From: Firmicutes bacterium HGW-Firmicutes-12
Lineage (GTDB): Bacteria > Bacillota > Peptococcia > DRI-13 > PHAD01
Length of the DNA: 40,298 bases
NCBI GenBank assembly: GCA_002841595.1
Contig: PHAD01000010.1
Coordinates: 1 to 40,298, forward strand
Direction of reading: 5' to 3'
The translations under genes and the position numbers were made by a program. Below, in pieces: positions 14,900 through 23,303 of this stretch; positions within the stretch are counted from its first letter, which is position 1, and each line of letters opens with the position of its first letter. The notes under the pieces were generated by a model that was given only the letters and a program-made list of their open reading frames with translations, made no database searches and was not told where the DNA came from.

Positions 14900-16118
14900 T
14901 TCGAATCACCTCAATCGGATTAAATGATGAGGCACGCCGTGCTGGGAGGAAAGCAGCAAGTATGCTCGCTAAGGTAGCTACAGTAATGCTTGAAAGGTAT
15001 GAAAGGGGTGTTGTAGTTATAACAAAGGATATTTCTGCACCACTTATACTTGTTGCATAGAGGAAGGTTCTAATTAGTCCATAGCCCACAAGACAACCGG
15101 TAATTGACCCTAAGAGTCCTAGGAGGAGTCCTTGAAGAAGAAAGATGCGACCAACTCGATAATTTTTTAATCCCATGGCCTTGAGAATTCCGATAAGTTT
15201 TGATTTTTGGACAACGGAGATAGCCAATACACTTGATATACCAAGAAGAACTGCCAGTTGAACAAAAAACTGAATAACTAAAGAGGAACTACTTTGGCTT
15301 TTTAATCCACTTAAAAGCTGTTTGTTGCTGCTTTGCCAAGTTTCAATTTTTAATTCTGGCCATTTTGTGCGCAGATCTTTAGCTATAGTTTCTGAAGAGA
15401 AGACATCTGAAATCTGTATCTCAATGACCGAGATATCACCTTTTTTCTGCAAGAGGTTCTGTGCGCGGGAGATATCCATTAACACCCAGGTGGTGTTCAA
15501 ACCTTTAACTCCCAAATCGAAGATCCCATTAATAGAGAAGATGGCCTGGCTTCCTTGTGGGGTCGTGATTTGAATACTGTCACCTATAGTTAGGTTGAGA
15601 TCCTCTGACAATTCACGACCTAAGAGAATATCGTTTCCACTTATGCTGGATGTTCCTAGAATGATATTATCTCGATATTTATAGATTTTATCTGCTGAGG
15701 GAGGGTCAATCCCTTTAATTTGGATGGGTCGATTGACAGTACCCTTTTGTAGAAAAGAAGAGCCATTTACTAGAGGAGAAATTGCTGAGATTTCGGAATA
15801 GTTACTTAGCTCTTCGATGATTGGTTGCCAATTGCTTAAGTCACGATCTCGCTTTATATAGCTTACCTGAGACGATATAAGATCATCTGTTGGCTGAGAA
15901 CTATTGAGAATAGATGTTGGTATAGCTAGTTCTGAGGTTATGTTAATATGAGATGAGCTACCTACGGTGGCATCCAGCAGACTGAATTGTAGTCCTGTAA
16001 TAAGAGAGGCTAGAAATATTTGTACGCCTACACCAATAGTAATTGCTAGTAGGGTCAATAGTGTTTGAGTCTTTGCTTCTTTAAGAAAACGCCAAGCTAA
16101 GAAGAAGTCGAAGGACAT
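14892..16118 (-). CDS. ABC transporter permease, MacB/FtsX type
   Basis: The 408-residue protein has one N-terminal membrane helix (about 15-40), a large extracytoplasmic MacB-PCD domain (about 42-280) and three C-terminal helices (about 285-305, 325-355, 370-395) that form the FtsX domain. It ends with [17 protein letters not shown], a typical end of this family. The start ATG at 16118 lies four bases after the adaptor gene stop (GGAG overlaps that end). Together with the ATPase and adaptor it should form a tripartite-like export or lipoprotein/peptide handling complex at the membrane. The cargo is unknown. Confidence 0.9.
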   Translation of the reverse strand: MSFDFFLAWRFLKEAKTQTLLTLLAITIGVGVQIFLASLITGLQFSLLDATVGSSSHINITSELAIPTSILNSSQPTDDLISSQVSYIKRDRDLSNWQPIIEELSNYSEISAISPLVNGSSFLQKGTVNRPIQIKGIDPPSADKIYKYRDNIILGTSSISGNDILLGRELSEDLNLTIGDSIQITTPQGSQAIFSINGIFDLGVKGLNTTWVLMDISRAQNLLQKKGDISVIEIQISDVFSSETIAKDLRTKWPELKIETWQSSNKQLLSGLKSQSSSSLVIQFFVQLAVLLGISSVLAISVVQKSKLIGILKAMGLKNYRVGRIFLLQGLLLGLLGSITGCLVGYGLIRTFLYATSISGAEISFVITTTPLSYLSSITVATLASILAAFLPARRASSFNPIEVIRNG

Positions 16119-16122
16119 ATAC

Positions 16123-17319
16123 TCACTCTCCTTTAGGGCTACTAACTTTATTGCTATCAGCTGAGGATTGTTCAGGATTTATTATAGTGCTTCCAACTTC
16201 TAACCCTTCGATGATGTACCAATCATTGAGGGGTTTTATTACTTGTATTGAGGTTTTTAGAGCTTTGTTGTTTTTCCAAAGCAGGACATGGTATGAATTA
16301 TTTTCAATTATTATAAAATCTTTTGGTATTGTCAAAACCTGATTAGCTTGGCTAAGGATAATTTCAGCATTTACAGCTGAATCCGGTTTTAAAAAAGCAG
16401 TGTCTTTTATCAAGCTACAGGTGACATTTAGTGTACCCTTCGTAGCATCTACCTTCGCAGCGATACTAGTTATTTCACCTTCAAATATTTGATTCGGTTC
16501 AGCTTGTGGAGAGATAAGGACGCTTTGACCAAGCTTGAGATTAACATATTGTTTTTCGTCGATTTCCATTTCGATGAGAGGTACGTCGGTTCCTAAAATT
16601 GCTACTATAGTTCCGGGAAGTATGTATTCACCAGGTTGTTTTTCTATAGAGAGAATTCTCCCATTAATAGGGGAATGGAGTTGTCTCTTTTCCAGATTAA
16701 TCTGAGCTTGCCTGATTTGTAGTTCTGCTAAAGATATCTCGGAAAGATCCGAAGTATGATCGTCAATATCTATAAGGGTTTCTTGTAAATCGAGTTTTGC
16801 AAGTTTGAGATCTGAATCTGCTAACACAGTAGCGTTTTTACTTTCCTCTAATTCTGTTTGGGATACTGCTCCAGCTTCAGCGAGAGCAAGCAAACGCACA
16901 TAAGTATCTTTCATTTGGTTAGCTTTCAAACGATATTGCATAACTTTTTCTTGGGCTCTTAGATAGGCTGAGTTGAGCTGCTTTTGTAATAAGGCCAAAT
17001 TTGTAGATTCAAGATCACTATTTAATGATATAAACAAATCCCCTGATTTAATTTTTGAGCCTTCTTTATAATGTATGTCTTGTATTGTTCCCGCAACCTC
17101 AAAGGCCATTTGCAAAGAAGCGGTCGAGGTTGTTCTTCCAGTAGTAACTAATGTCTCTTTTATATCGCGTGGTAATATTGTGTAGGTATCCAGAGGAGTT
17201 GAACGAAGCGATGTTATTAACAAAAATACTGCAAATAGAACTATTGCTGAAATAATAATTATCAAAAATAGTTTATGGTTCTTAATACGGGATAGGTTTG
17301 GAATATTTGTTTTATACAT
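16123..17319 (-). CDS. Membrane-fusion (MacA/HlyD-like) adaptor of the ABC system
   Basis: From ATG 17319 (AGGTGA ten bases upstream) the protein has 398 residues; a longer frame from 17370 would overlap the lipoprotein gene. It has an N-terminal membrane anchor (about 17-38), a split biotinyl-lipoyl-like domain (FEVAGTIQDIHYKEG and LHSPINGRILSIEKQPGEYI), a helical hairpin with coiled-coil character (about 100-195) and a beta-barrel domain. In Gram-positives such adaptors work with MacB-type permeases in export of peptides or lipids. It is the second gene of the operon. The start choice is supported by the 19-base gap to the preceding gene. Confidence 0.9.
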   Translation of the reverse strand: MYKTNIPNLSRIKNHKLFLIIIISAIVLFAVFLLITSLRSTPLDTYTILPRDIKETLVTTGRTTSTASLQMAFEVAGTIQDIHYKEGSKIKSGDLFISLNSDLESTNLALLQKQLNSAYLRAQEKVMQYRLKANQMKDTYVRLLALAEAGAVSQTELEESKNATVLADSDLKLAKLDLQETLIDIDDHTSDLSEISLAELQIRQAQINLEKRQLHSPINGRILSIEKQPGEYILPGTIVAILGTDVPLIEMEIDEKQYVNLKLGQSVLISPQAEPNQIFEGEITSIAAKVDATKGTLNVTCSLIKDTAFLKPDSAVNAEIILSQANQVLTIPKDFIIIENNSYHVLLWKNNKALKTSIQVIKPLNDWYIIEGLEVGSTIINPEQSSADSNKVSSPKGE

Positions 17320-17338
17320 AAAGCAAATCACCTCGCCT

Positions 17339-18463
17339 TTACATAGTATCTTTTTTTCTATTCTTATCATATATGATGTAACGAATAGGTGGGTATGTAT
17401 TGGTATTAAAAACTAGATAGTATAGGTCTGTTTCTGCTACATAATTATTTGGTGAAGTTTCGTGCATCGTTTTAAGCATACTGTTGCCCAAGTTTAATTC
17501 TGGGACGTGGCCGAAAAGAAAATTAATATCCTCAAGTCGATCACTGTACCACCAACCATCAAATCCTAGGGTAAGAGCAATCATATAGGATTTTCTAATA
17601 TCTAGTAGGGCATTTTCCCAGGACATAGTACTGGGTTTATAACTAAGGGCGACAATATTAACACCAAGTTCTTCTTTGTACTTATTTCCTTTAAGATATT
17701 TATTCCAACTAGCTTCCCAATCGGTGTATCCGCCATTGTTCATGAGAAAGCTTTCCAAGAGATACCAGTCACCTTTACCCAGAAGGGATGGCTCTCCTGT
17801 TGGGTTATGTTCCGGATCTATTTCATTACCCAAGGCATCGTCAATAAACCAGGCGTTGACGAAGCAAGACAAGCCTTTACTGTGCACGTAGTCCACAATT
17901 TCATTTTGTCGAGTACGTGTCTCGTTAAAATCATAGCCAAACTGATCAATAAAGACTCCGTACCATTTGGCTTCTGCAATACTATCTATTTCATTTTTGA
18001 GTATATTTAAGCTAATAGATTTATTGCCAAGGTATATGTAACCAAAAATTCTTGTCTTATCCTTAAGTATATTAGCAATTGCTTTCTCTTCTGTAGTTAA
18101 TCTCCCCGGTTCGGCACAGACCAGATAGGGGAATTTCTCAAGCAACTGTACATCAGCATCAGGATTATTGCTGTTTCTGAGATTACTAAGGCCACAATAG
18201 GGGAAGGCAAATAGATCTAAGCTTAAATCACCTGGAGGACCACTAGGTTTTGCTCGTTCGTACATTTCTTCAAGGCTCCTCGGAGGAGCTGGATTAGCTA
18301 TTGATATGATAGGAGCAGAGGGCTTAGCTAGATTAATATCCTTTTGGTTTGGCGCTGTTGTATTAGAATAAGATTGAGATTGTACTGGCTTTATTGTTGT
18401 GCAAGCAGTATTTGTTAGAAGTATAATCAGAAACAAACAAAACAGCGGCATAGTTTTTCTCAT
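17339..18463 (-). CDS. Lipoprotein with glycosidase-like (TIM barrel) domain, function unknown
   Basis: The 374-residue protein has a lipoprotein signal peptide ending in LLTNTAC (lipobox, Cys about 21), a proline/serine-rich linker to about residue 65 and then a domain with alternating strands and helices that resembles a (beta/alpha)8 glycosidase-like fold. Likely strand ends with acidic residues are GVFIDQFGYDF (a candidate catalytic Asp) and GFDGWWYSDRLED. The pattern is loosely like GH114/PelA-type or other extracellular sugar-binding barrels; I do not recognise the exact family. AAGGAGAG precedes the ATG. It opens the operon with the MacA/MacB-type genes, so it may act outside on the material handled by that system. 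Confidence 0.65.
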   Translation of the reverse strand: MRKTMPLFCLFLIILLTNTACTTIKPVQSQSYSNTTAPNQKDINLAKPSAPIISIANPAPPRSLEEMYERAKPSGPPGDLSLDLFAFPYCGLSNLRNSNNPDADVQLLEKFPYLVCAEPGRLTTEEKAIANILKDKTRIFGYIYLGNKSISLNILKNEIDSIAEAKWYGVFIDQFGYDFNETRTRQNEIVDYVHSKGLSCFVNAWFIDDALGNEIDPEHNPTGEPSLLGKGDWYLLESFLMNNGGYTDWEASWNKYLKGNKYKEELGVNIVALSYKPSTMSWENALLDIRKSYMIALTLGFDGWWYSDRLEDINFLFGHVPELNLGNSMLKTMHETSPNNYVAETDLYYLVFNTNTYPPIRYIIYDKNRKKDTM

Positions 18464-18609
18464 CAGGCAAACTCTCCTTATATATTAGTAGGGACAGGAT
18501 ACACATAATACTATCATTTTTTTTACATCGTTTATAGTAGGAAGTGCCCGCTATGACTCAATCTTAATGAAGTTTCGCTTTATGTATACAGTATTAGTTA
18601 TAAAAACAA

Positions 18610-18646
18610 TTGACGCACATTGTTTAATTGTATACAATTAAACAAT
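18610..18646 (+). promoter_or_regulatory. Citrate synthase promoter covered by a palindromic operator
   Basis: TTGACG (18610-18615), a 17-bp spacer and TACAAT (18633-18638) form a good vegetative promoter. A perfect 28-bp palindrome (18619-18646, half ATTGTTTAATTGTA) with centre GTATAC covers the spacer, -10 and start region. A second TGTATACA core lies at 18583-18590, 46 bp upstream. The layout indicates a repressor, perhaps of the GntR type from the GTATAC core, but no regulator gene is adjacent. Confidence 0.8.
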
Positions 18647-18688
18647 AGATGTTAAATTGAGAGTACTGACTACAGGAGGTTTTAAATT

Positions 18689-20050
18689 ATGTACCTGGCT
18701 TATGATGACTATGCTGAGAATAGTTGGGGTTATCTTAAAGAACTAAGCAAAATGATGGAAAAAACTAATAAAATTGATCCCGAACTATATGATAAATATG
18801 ATGTAAAACGGGGATTGAGAAATAGCAACGGAACAGGTGTCTTGGTTGGTCTAACTGGAGTAGGAGATGTATATGGTTATCGTATAGAAAATGGTGTTAA
18901 AATCCCTGATGAAGGCAGACTCTATTATAGAGGATATGAAATTATGTCTATTATCGATGGCTTCCAGAAGGACGAAAGGTTTGGTTTCGAAGAGGTATGT
19001 TACCTATTGCTGTTTGGGGAGTTACCGGATAAAAATGGGCTTAGTCTGTTTAACCGATTGCTAGGAGAAAATAGAAAGCTTCCAGATGGCTTTACAGAAG
19101 ATATGATGTTAAAAGCACCAAGTAAAGACATAATGAACAAATTGGCCAGAAGTATTCTAGCCTCCTATTCTTATGATAGTAATCCCGATGATTTAAGCCT
19201 CCAAAATATACTGCGGCAATCCATTGAGCTAATAGCACGTTTTCCTACAATGGTTGCTTATGGTTACCAAGCTAAGGCGCGTTACTATGATCAAAAAAGC
19301 TTGTTTATTCATAGTCCAGAATTTGAACTTAGTACTGCAGAGAATCTCTTATATATGATTAGACCCAATTGTGAGTATACAAAACTTGAAGCTGAGTTGC
19401 TTGATCTGGCGCTTGTCCTGCATGCTGAGCATGGTGGTGGTAATAATTCAACTTTTACTGCTCGTGTTGTCACAACGACAGGAACCGATACATATTCGGC
19501 AATAGCGGCAGCGGTAGGATCACTTAAAGGTGGAAAACATGGCGGTGCTAACATTAAAGTTCTCGAAATGATGGAGAATATTAAGACCAATGTAAAGAAT
19601 TGGCAAGATGAGAGCCAACTAATTGAATATTTAGACAAGATAGTAGCAGGTAAGGCAAATGATGGATCAGGACTGATCTATGGGATGGGCCATGCGATCT
19701 ATACTTTATCCGATCCTCGCGCATTAAGACTGAGAAAAAAAGCAGAAGAACTGGCAAAAAGTAAGAATATTGAGGATGAGTTTAACCTGTATGCTACTGT
19801 AGAGCGACTCGCTCCGGAAGTATTGGGGAAAGAGAATATTAGTGCAAATGTTGATTTCTATTCGGGTTTTGTATATAAAGCATTAGATATTCCCAAGGAA
19901 CTTTTCACTCCTATTTTTGCGGTTGCTAGGATTAGTGGATGGAGTGCTCACAGGATTGAGGAATTGGTTAGTAAGGGTAAAATAATTAGACCAGCCTATA
20001 AGAATATACTGGAAAAACAGGATTATTGTTTTTTGAAGGATAGAATATAA
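18689..20050 (+). CDS. gltA: Citrate synthase
   Basis: The 453-residue enzyme condenses acetyl-CoA and oxaloacetate to citrate. The catalytic triad is visible: H245 in LHAEHGGGNNSTF, H334 in GMGHAIY and D389 in VDFYSGFVY. The GGKHGGAN stretch for CoA binding is also present. It is of the Si-type fold family, somewhat longer at the N-terminus (about 40 extra residues) than the E. coli enzyme, as in many clostridial forms; 2-methylcitrate synthase activity cannot be excluded. AGGAGG precedes the ATG. It is a single gene with its own promoter/operator and terminator; in anaerobes it usually serves 2-oxoglutarate and glutamate synthesis. Confidence 0.95.
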   Translation: MYLAYDDYAENSWGYLKELSKMMEKTNKIDPELYDKYDVKRGLRNSNGTGVLVGLTGVGDVYGYRIENGVKIPDEGRLYYRGYEIMSIIDGFQKDERFGFEEVCYLLLFGELPDKNGLSLFNRLLGENRKLPDGFTEDMMLKAPSKDIMNKLARSILASYSYDSNPDDLSLQNILRQSIELIARFPTMVAYGYQAKARYYDQKSLFIHSPEFELSTAENLLYMIRPNCEYTKLEAELLDLALVLHAEHGGGNNSTFTARVVTTTGTDTYSAIAAAVGSLKGGKHGGANIKVLEMMENIKTNVKNWQDESQLIEYLDKIVAGKANDGSGLIYGMGHAIYTLSDPRALRLRKKAEELAKSKNIEDEFNLYATVERLAPEVLGKENISANVDFYSGFVYKALDIPKELFTPIFAVARISGWSAHRIEELVSKGKIIRPAYKNILEKQDYCFLKDRI

Positions 20051-20054
20051 GAAT

Positions 20055-20083
20055 AAAGACTATCGCTAAGCGATAGTCTTTTG
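20055..20083. terminator. Bidirectional terminator
   Basis: AAAGACTATCGC (20055-20066) pairs with GCGATAGTCTTT (20070-20081) with a 3-nt loop and U-rich sides on both strands. It lies between the convergent citrate synthase and DUF4931 genes. Confidence 0.9.
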
Positions 20084-20848
20084 TTATCTGATAATGTATA
20101 GCTTTTTGATTTCGTGAGCAATGTCTTTTATACGATCAGATACTTGAGCAAGTGAATATCCTACAAAAAGTGGTGAAGTAATGAAACGCGGGATTATCTT
20201 TGCGTAGATATGTTGATCAATATGATAAAAGAAGAGGTTATAGCTATTACAGTTTCTAAAATGATTTAGGAGGTAATGAACGGTTAATTGAATTTTATCT
20301 GCCATTTGGTTTATTTGATCTAAATCATTTAGAATTATATTGAACTCTGAAAAGCCTATTTTAGGTGATGTTGAGATATTAAACTCGACATTATCGGTAC
20401 GAGATATCAGTAGTCCTTCGAAAAACTCTGGCAGAATAGAGCTTCTATAATCAATGTTTTTTAAGCCGATTATCTGCATGTGAGCATGGGGAAGGGAACC
20501 CCCAGATAGGGGGCCGTGGTTTTTGAAAAACAGTACGGAGCTATATTCGCCGGTTTGTTCCATTTGCAACCACTGTTTCACACCAAAACGGAGAAGCTGA
20601 TAAAGATATTCTTTCGGATAAGTGGAAAACTCGTCAGTACAATTATCAGTCTCAATAAGTACGGTTTGGAAAGCATCTTCAAGTACCTGGAACTTATTTT
20701 TTACTAGTATAATAGAACCGTCCTCCGCCAAAATTTCTTCTAGATTGTCACGATTGCAAAAGGGACATATATCTTCAAGATTTTTGGTATATTCAAATTT
20801 TCGTTTACCTAAAGCTGAATTAAAAGCTAAAAGATTGTATGAGTCCAT
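20084..20848 (-). CDS. DUF4931 HIT-like / GalT-like protein
   Basis: The 254-residue protein resembles galactose-1-phosphate uridylyltransferase and HIT hydrolases. It has a zinc-like CPFC pair (about 28-31) and the core GGSLPHAHMQIIG with an HxHxQ active-site pattern, corresponding to the HPHxQ of GalT. No sugar operon surrounds it, so it is more likely a nucleotidyl transferase or hydrolase of unknown substrate. The ATG at 20848 has an AGGAGAAAAAA leader. It converges with citrate synthase, and an intergenic region with a putative RNA gene follows on its 5' side. Confidence 0.8.
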   Translation of the reverse strand: MDSYNLLAFNSALGKRKFEYTKNLEDICPFCNRDNLEEILAEDGSIILVKNKFQVLEDAFQTVLIETDNCTDEFSTYPKEYLYQLLRFGVKQWLQMEQTGEYSSVLFFKNHGPLSGGSLPHAHMQIIGLKNIDYRSSILPEFFEGLLISRTDNVEFNISTSPKIGFSEFNIILNDLDQINQMADKIQLTVHYLLNHFRNCNSYNLFFYHIDQHIYAKIIPRFITSPLFVGYSLAQVSDRIKDIAHEIKKLYIIR

Positions 20849-21054
20849 TTTTTTCTCCTACTGTTTTAAGTTAATACTATTATACATCAGATTATTTGCT
20901 AAGAGTGTATAGAAAACACGAAGAAATATATTTAATAAAATATTTTCACCCTTGATAGATAAGCTTTTTCGATTTAAAAAAACGAACAATACTTAATGTC
21001 CAAGTGATATTAATGCTGAAAAATACGAATTTTGCAAAAATTCACTAAATATAA

Positions 21055-21084
21055 TTGACAGCAAGGGTTGTAAAGGCATAATAT
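21055..21084 (+). promoter_or_regulatory. Strong vegetative promoter of a putative RNA gene
   Basis: TTGACA (21055-21060), an 18-bp spacer and TAATAT (21079-21084) are close to consensus. Transcription would start near 21091, where no reading frame begins for another 500 bases. Confidence 0.75.
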
Positions 21085-21089
21085 ATAGT

Positions 21090-21450
21090 CACCTAGAAGA
21101 TTACCGATAAGGTTTGATTTCTAAGGTAACCCTGAAATTTTCGTACAACTAGGTTCTTGTAAGCTTAGAGTTTTTACACAAGTATTCAAAGGAAGAAAGC
21201 TGAAAAGCTTAAAAAGTGAAGTAAGCTGACGGACAGGTGGATGAAATAAACTGTATAGTTTTAAAGTAAGCACCAGTGTACAAAAAGTAAAACGGAAAAG
21301 CCACAGAGCCTAGGTGAAAACCTGAATTTAAATGGTTTGTTTCAGGGAACAAAAGGGGGCGTATTCCGCTGGAGTACCAACTCACGGGAAAAGGGTAAGC
21401 AGATTCTTTAAATAAGAATCAAAAAATGCTTACCCTTTTCCCATTTTATC
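21090..21450 (+). ncRNA. Putative structured non-coding RNA, class not recognised
   Basis: This stretch has a strong promoter in front and a long hairpin at its end. TCACCTAG (21089-21096) pairs with CTAGGTGA (21310-21317), closing a domain of about 225 nt; inside, GATTACC/GGTAACC and GCTGAAAAGC can form local hairpins. After it CCTGAA/TTCAGG (21321-21326 with 21341-21346) forms another stem. The end is a perfect 16-bp stem (21386-21401 with 21427-21442) with an inner GATTCTT/AAGAATC hairpin. There is no open frame of note. I looked for marks of RNase P, tmRNA, SRP RNA, T-box and common riboswitches and did not find them. It could be a long leader of the RNase gene at 21610 or a separate RNA. 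Confidence 0.6.
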
Positions 21451-21477
21451 TATGATATAACTAGAGTGCAAATTGAT

Positions 21478-21516
21478 TTACAAGGGTGCAGATATGAACG
21501 GAGCCCTTTTTTTTCC
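21478..21516 (+). terminator. Second possible terminator before the RNase gene
   Basis: AAGGG (21482-21486) can pair with CCCTT (21504-21508) across TGCAGATATGAACGGAG, followed by a run of Ts. The stem is short. It might end read-through from the RNA unit at 21090-21450. Confidence 0.4.
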
Positions 21517-21609
21517 CCAGATGAGTAAGTATTATGATAAAATTATATTGTGCTTTAAAATATATCGTACGAATGAAAACAAAATATTACTTGGAGAGGA
21601 TGAGATACG

Positions 21610-23208
21610 GTGAAAATAGCTTTTTATGGAGCAGCAGGTACTGTAACGGGCTCTTGTTTTCTTGTGAAAACGGAAAACACTAATTTCCTGGTAGATTGCG
21701 GGATGTTTCAGGGCTCAAAAGAATTAAAGGAGCGTAACTACGACAAATTCTTGTTTAATCCGGAGGAAATTGACTTTGTATTACTTACTCATGCACATGT
21801 TGATCATTGTGGACTTATTCCTAAACTTTATAAGTTTGGTTTTCAAGGACCAGTTTATGCCACCAAGGCTACGAGTGAACTGTGTGCAGTAGTTTTACCT
21901 GATAGCGCACATATTCAGGAGATGGAGGTTGAAAGAAAGAATAGAAAGAATTTGCGAAGTGGACGTCCTTTACTAGAACCAATATACACTGTTATGGACG
22001 CAGAAGCCTGCCTCGATAAATTTAAAGGAGTAAGTTATGAAGAAATGATAGAAGTTTCACCTGGAATAAAGGTGGTTTTTCAGGATGCCGGACATGTCCT
22101 AGGTTCAGCTATTATTGAGATATGTATTACTGAGGACGGAATAGAGAAAAAAATAGTTTTCACCGGTGACTTGGGTAATATCAATCAGCCTATTCTTGAT
22201 GATCCTACTAATATTAAGAAAACGGATGTATTAGTAATGGAGTCTACTTACGGGAATCGGTATCATTTTAATGCTGATAATAAGCTTGAAGAATTGGCTA
22301 GTGTAATTAAAGCAACTATGAAAAAGGGTGGAAACTTGATTGTTCCTTCGTTTGCTGTAGAACGCACTCAAGATTTGATCTATGAATTGAAGGTATTACT
22401 AGATGAAGGTAAAATACCATCGGTAAATATATATGTTGATAGCCCTATGGCTATTGAAGCAACACAAGTGTTTATTAATAATCATGAATTTTGTACGGAT
22501 GAAAGATTTGCTAAAGTTTGTGGATTGGAAGGTAAGAAGTGTTTTGAAGAGTTTAAGAATTTGCATTATGCACTTTCTGTAGAAGACTCTATGGCTCTCA
22601 ATAGGTTAAAAGGTGGTGCTATAATTATCTCAGCTAGCGGAATGGCTGATGCAGGCAGGATTAAGCATCATCTAAAACATAATCTATGGCGCCAGGAATC
22701 AACTATTCTATTTGTAGGTTATCAAGCCCAAGGTACACTCGGACGGAGGATACTAGAGGGGGAAAAGAAGGTTCGCATACATGGTGAAGAAGTTGCAGTC
22801 AAGGCAGACATAGTGAAGATTGAAGGATTTTCTGCTCATGCAGATCAAAAAGGTCTTGTCGAGTGGGTTAAAGCCTTTAATGAAAAGCCTAAAGAAATAT
22901 TTCTTGTACATGGTGAAGAAGCAGCCTTGGATAATTTGCAGAGAGTTATTGCTGGTGAAGTAGGCATTCAGGCTAGGATACCAGAGATAGGATCACAGTA
23001 TGACTTGTCTCAAGAATCACTAAGCAAGGTTGCAACATTTGAACAACTTTCACACGTCCAAATTAAACCTGAGTTAAACGAAGCTTTTATTGCTATAAAA
23101 GAACAACTTGAAGACATAGCGAAAATGCCTGGTAAAGATACAAGAACATTACAACGACTATTGGCTCAAGTAAATGAAATAGAAAGGGAAATAGGTAAGG
23201 TAGGTTAA
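21610..23208 (+). CDS. Metallo-beta-lactamase/beta-CASP ribonuclease
   Basis: The 532-residue protein has the metallo-beta-lactamase signature LLTHAHVDHCGLIPKL (about 59-74), the GDLG motif for a metal aspartate, the beta-CASP insertion with PSFAVERTQ and SASGMADAGRIKHHL, and the C-terminal FSAHADQKGL and VHGE motifs of the RNA-specificity region. It is of the CPSF73/YSH1-like bacterial type, expected to cut RNA with two zinc ions in the cytoplasm. The last 70 residues are an extension with helical character. GGAGAGGA precedes the GTG start. It lies after the putative RNA gene, so the two may be linked, though this is only position. Confidence 0.92.
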   Translation: MKIAFYGAAGTVTGSCFLVKTENTNFLVDCGMFQGSKELKERNYDKFLFNPEEIDFVLLTHAHVDHCGLIPKLYKFGFQGPVYATKATSELCAVVLPDSAHIQEMEVERKNRKNLRSGRPLLEPIYTVMDAEACLDKFKGVSYEEMIEVSPGIKVVFQDAGHVLGSAIIEICITEDGIEKKIVFTGDLGNINQPILDDPTNIKKTDVLVMESTYGNRYHFNADNKLEELASVIKATMKKGGNLIVPSFAVERTQDLIYELKVLLDEGKIPSVNIYVDSPMAIEATQVFINNHEFCTDERFAKVCGLEGKKCFEEFKNLHYALSVEDSMALNRLKGGAIIISASGMADAGRIKHHLKHNLWRQESTILFVGYQAQGTLGRRILEGEKKVRIHGEEVAVKADIVKIEGFSAHADQKGLVEWVKAFNEKPKEIFLVHGEEAALDNLQRVIAGEVGIQARIPEIGSQYDLSQESLSKVATFEQLSHVQIKPELNEAFIAIKEQLEDIAKMPGKDTRTLQRLLAQVNEIEREIGKVG

Positions 23209-23303
23209 TAAACACCAGTATTTGCCACCCGATTTGTAGTAGGAAACGACGCTTAAATGTCGAATGAATAAATAGTTTGTCTTATATCGGGGAGTTGTGA
23301 ATA

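Noticed and set aside
21090-21450. RNase P RNA, tmRNA, SRP RNA, T-box, cobalamin or group I/II intron
   Set aside because: The conserved cores (GAGGAAAGTCC, tag and CCA end, GGTGG/AGCC loops, GGGTGGTACC, GCCACTG, domain V hairpin) were not found; short resemblances such as GCCACAGAG lack the following conserved bases.
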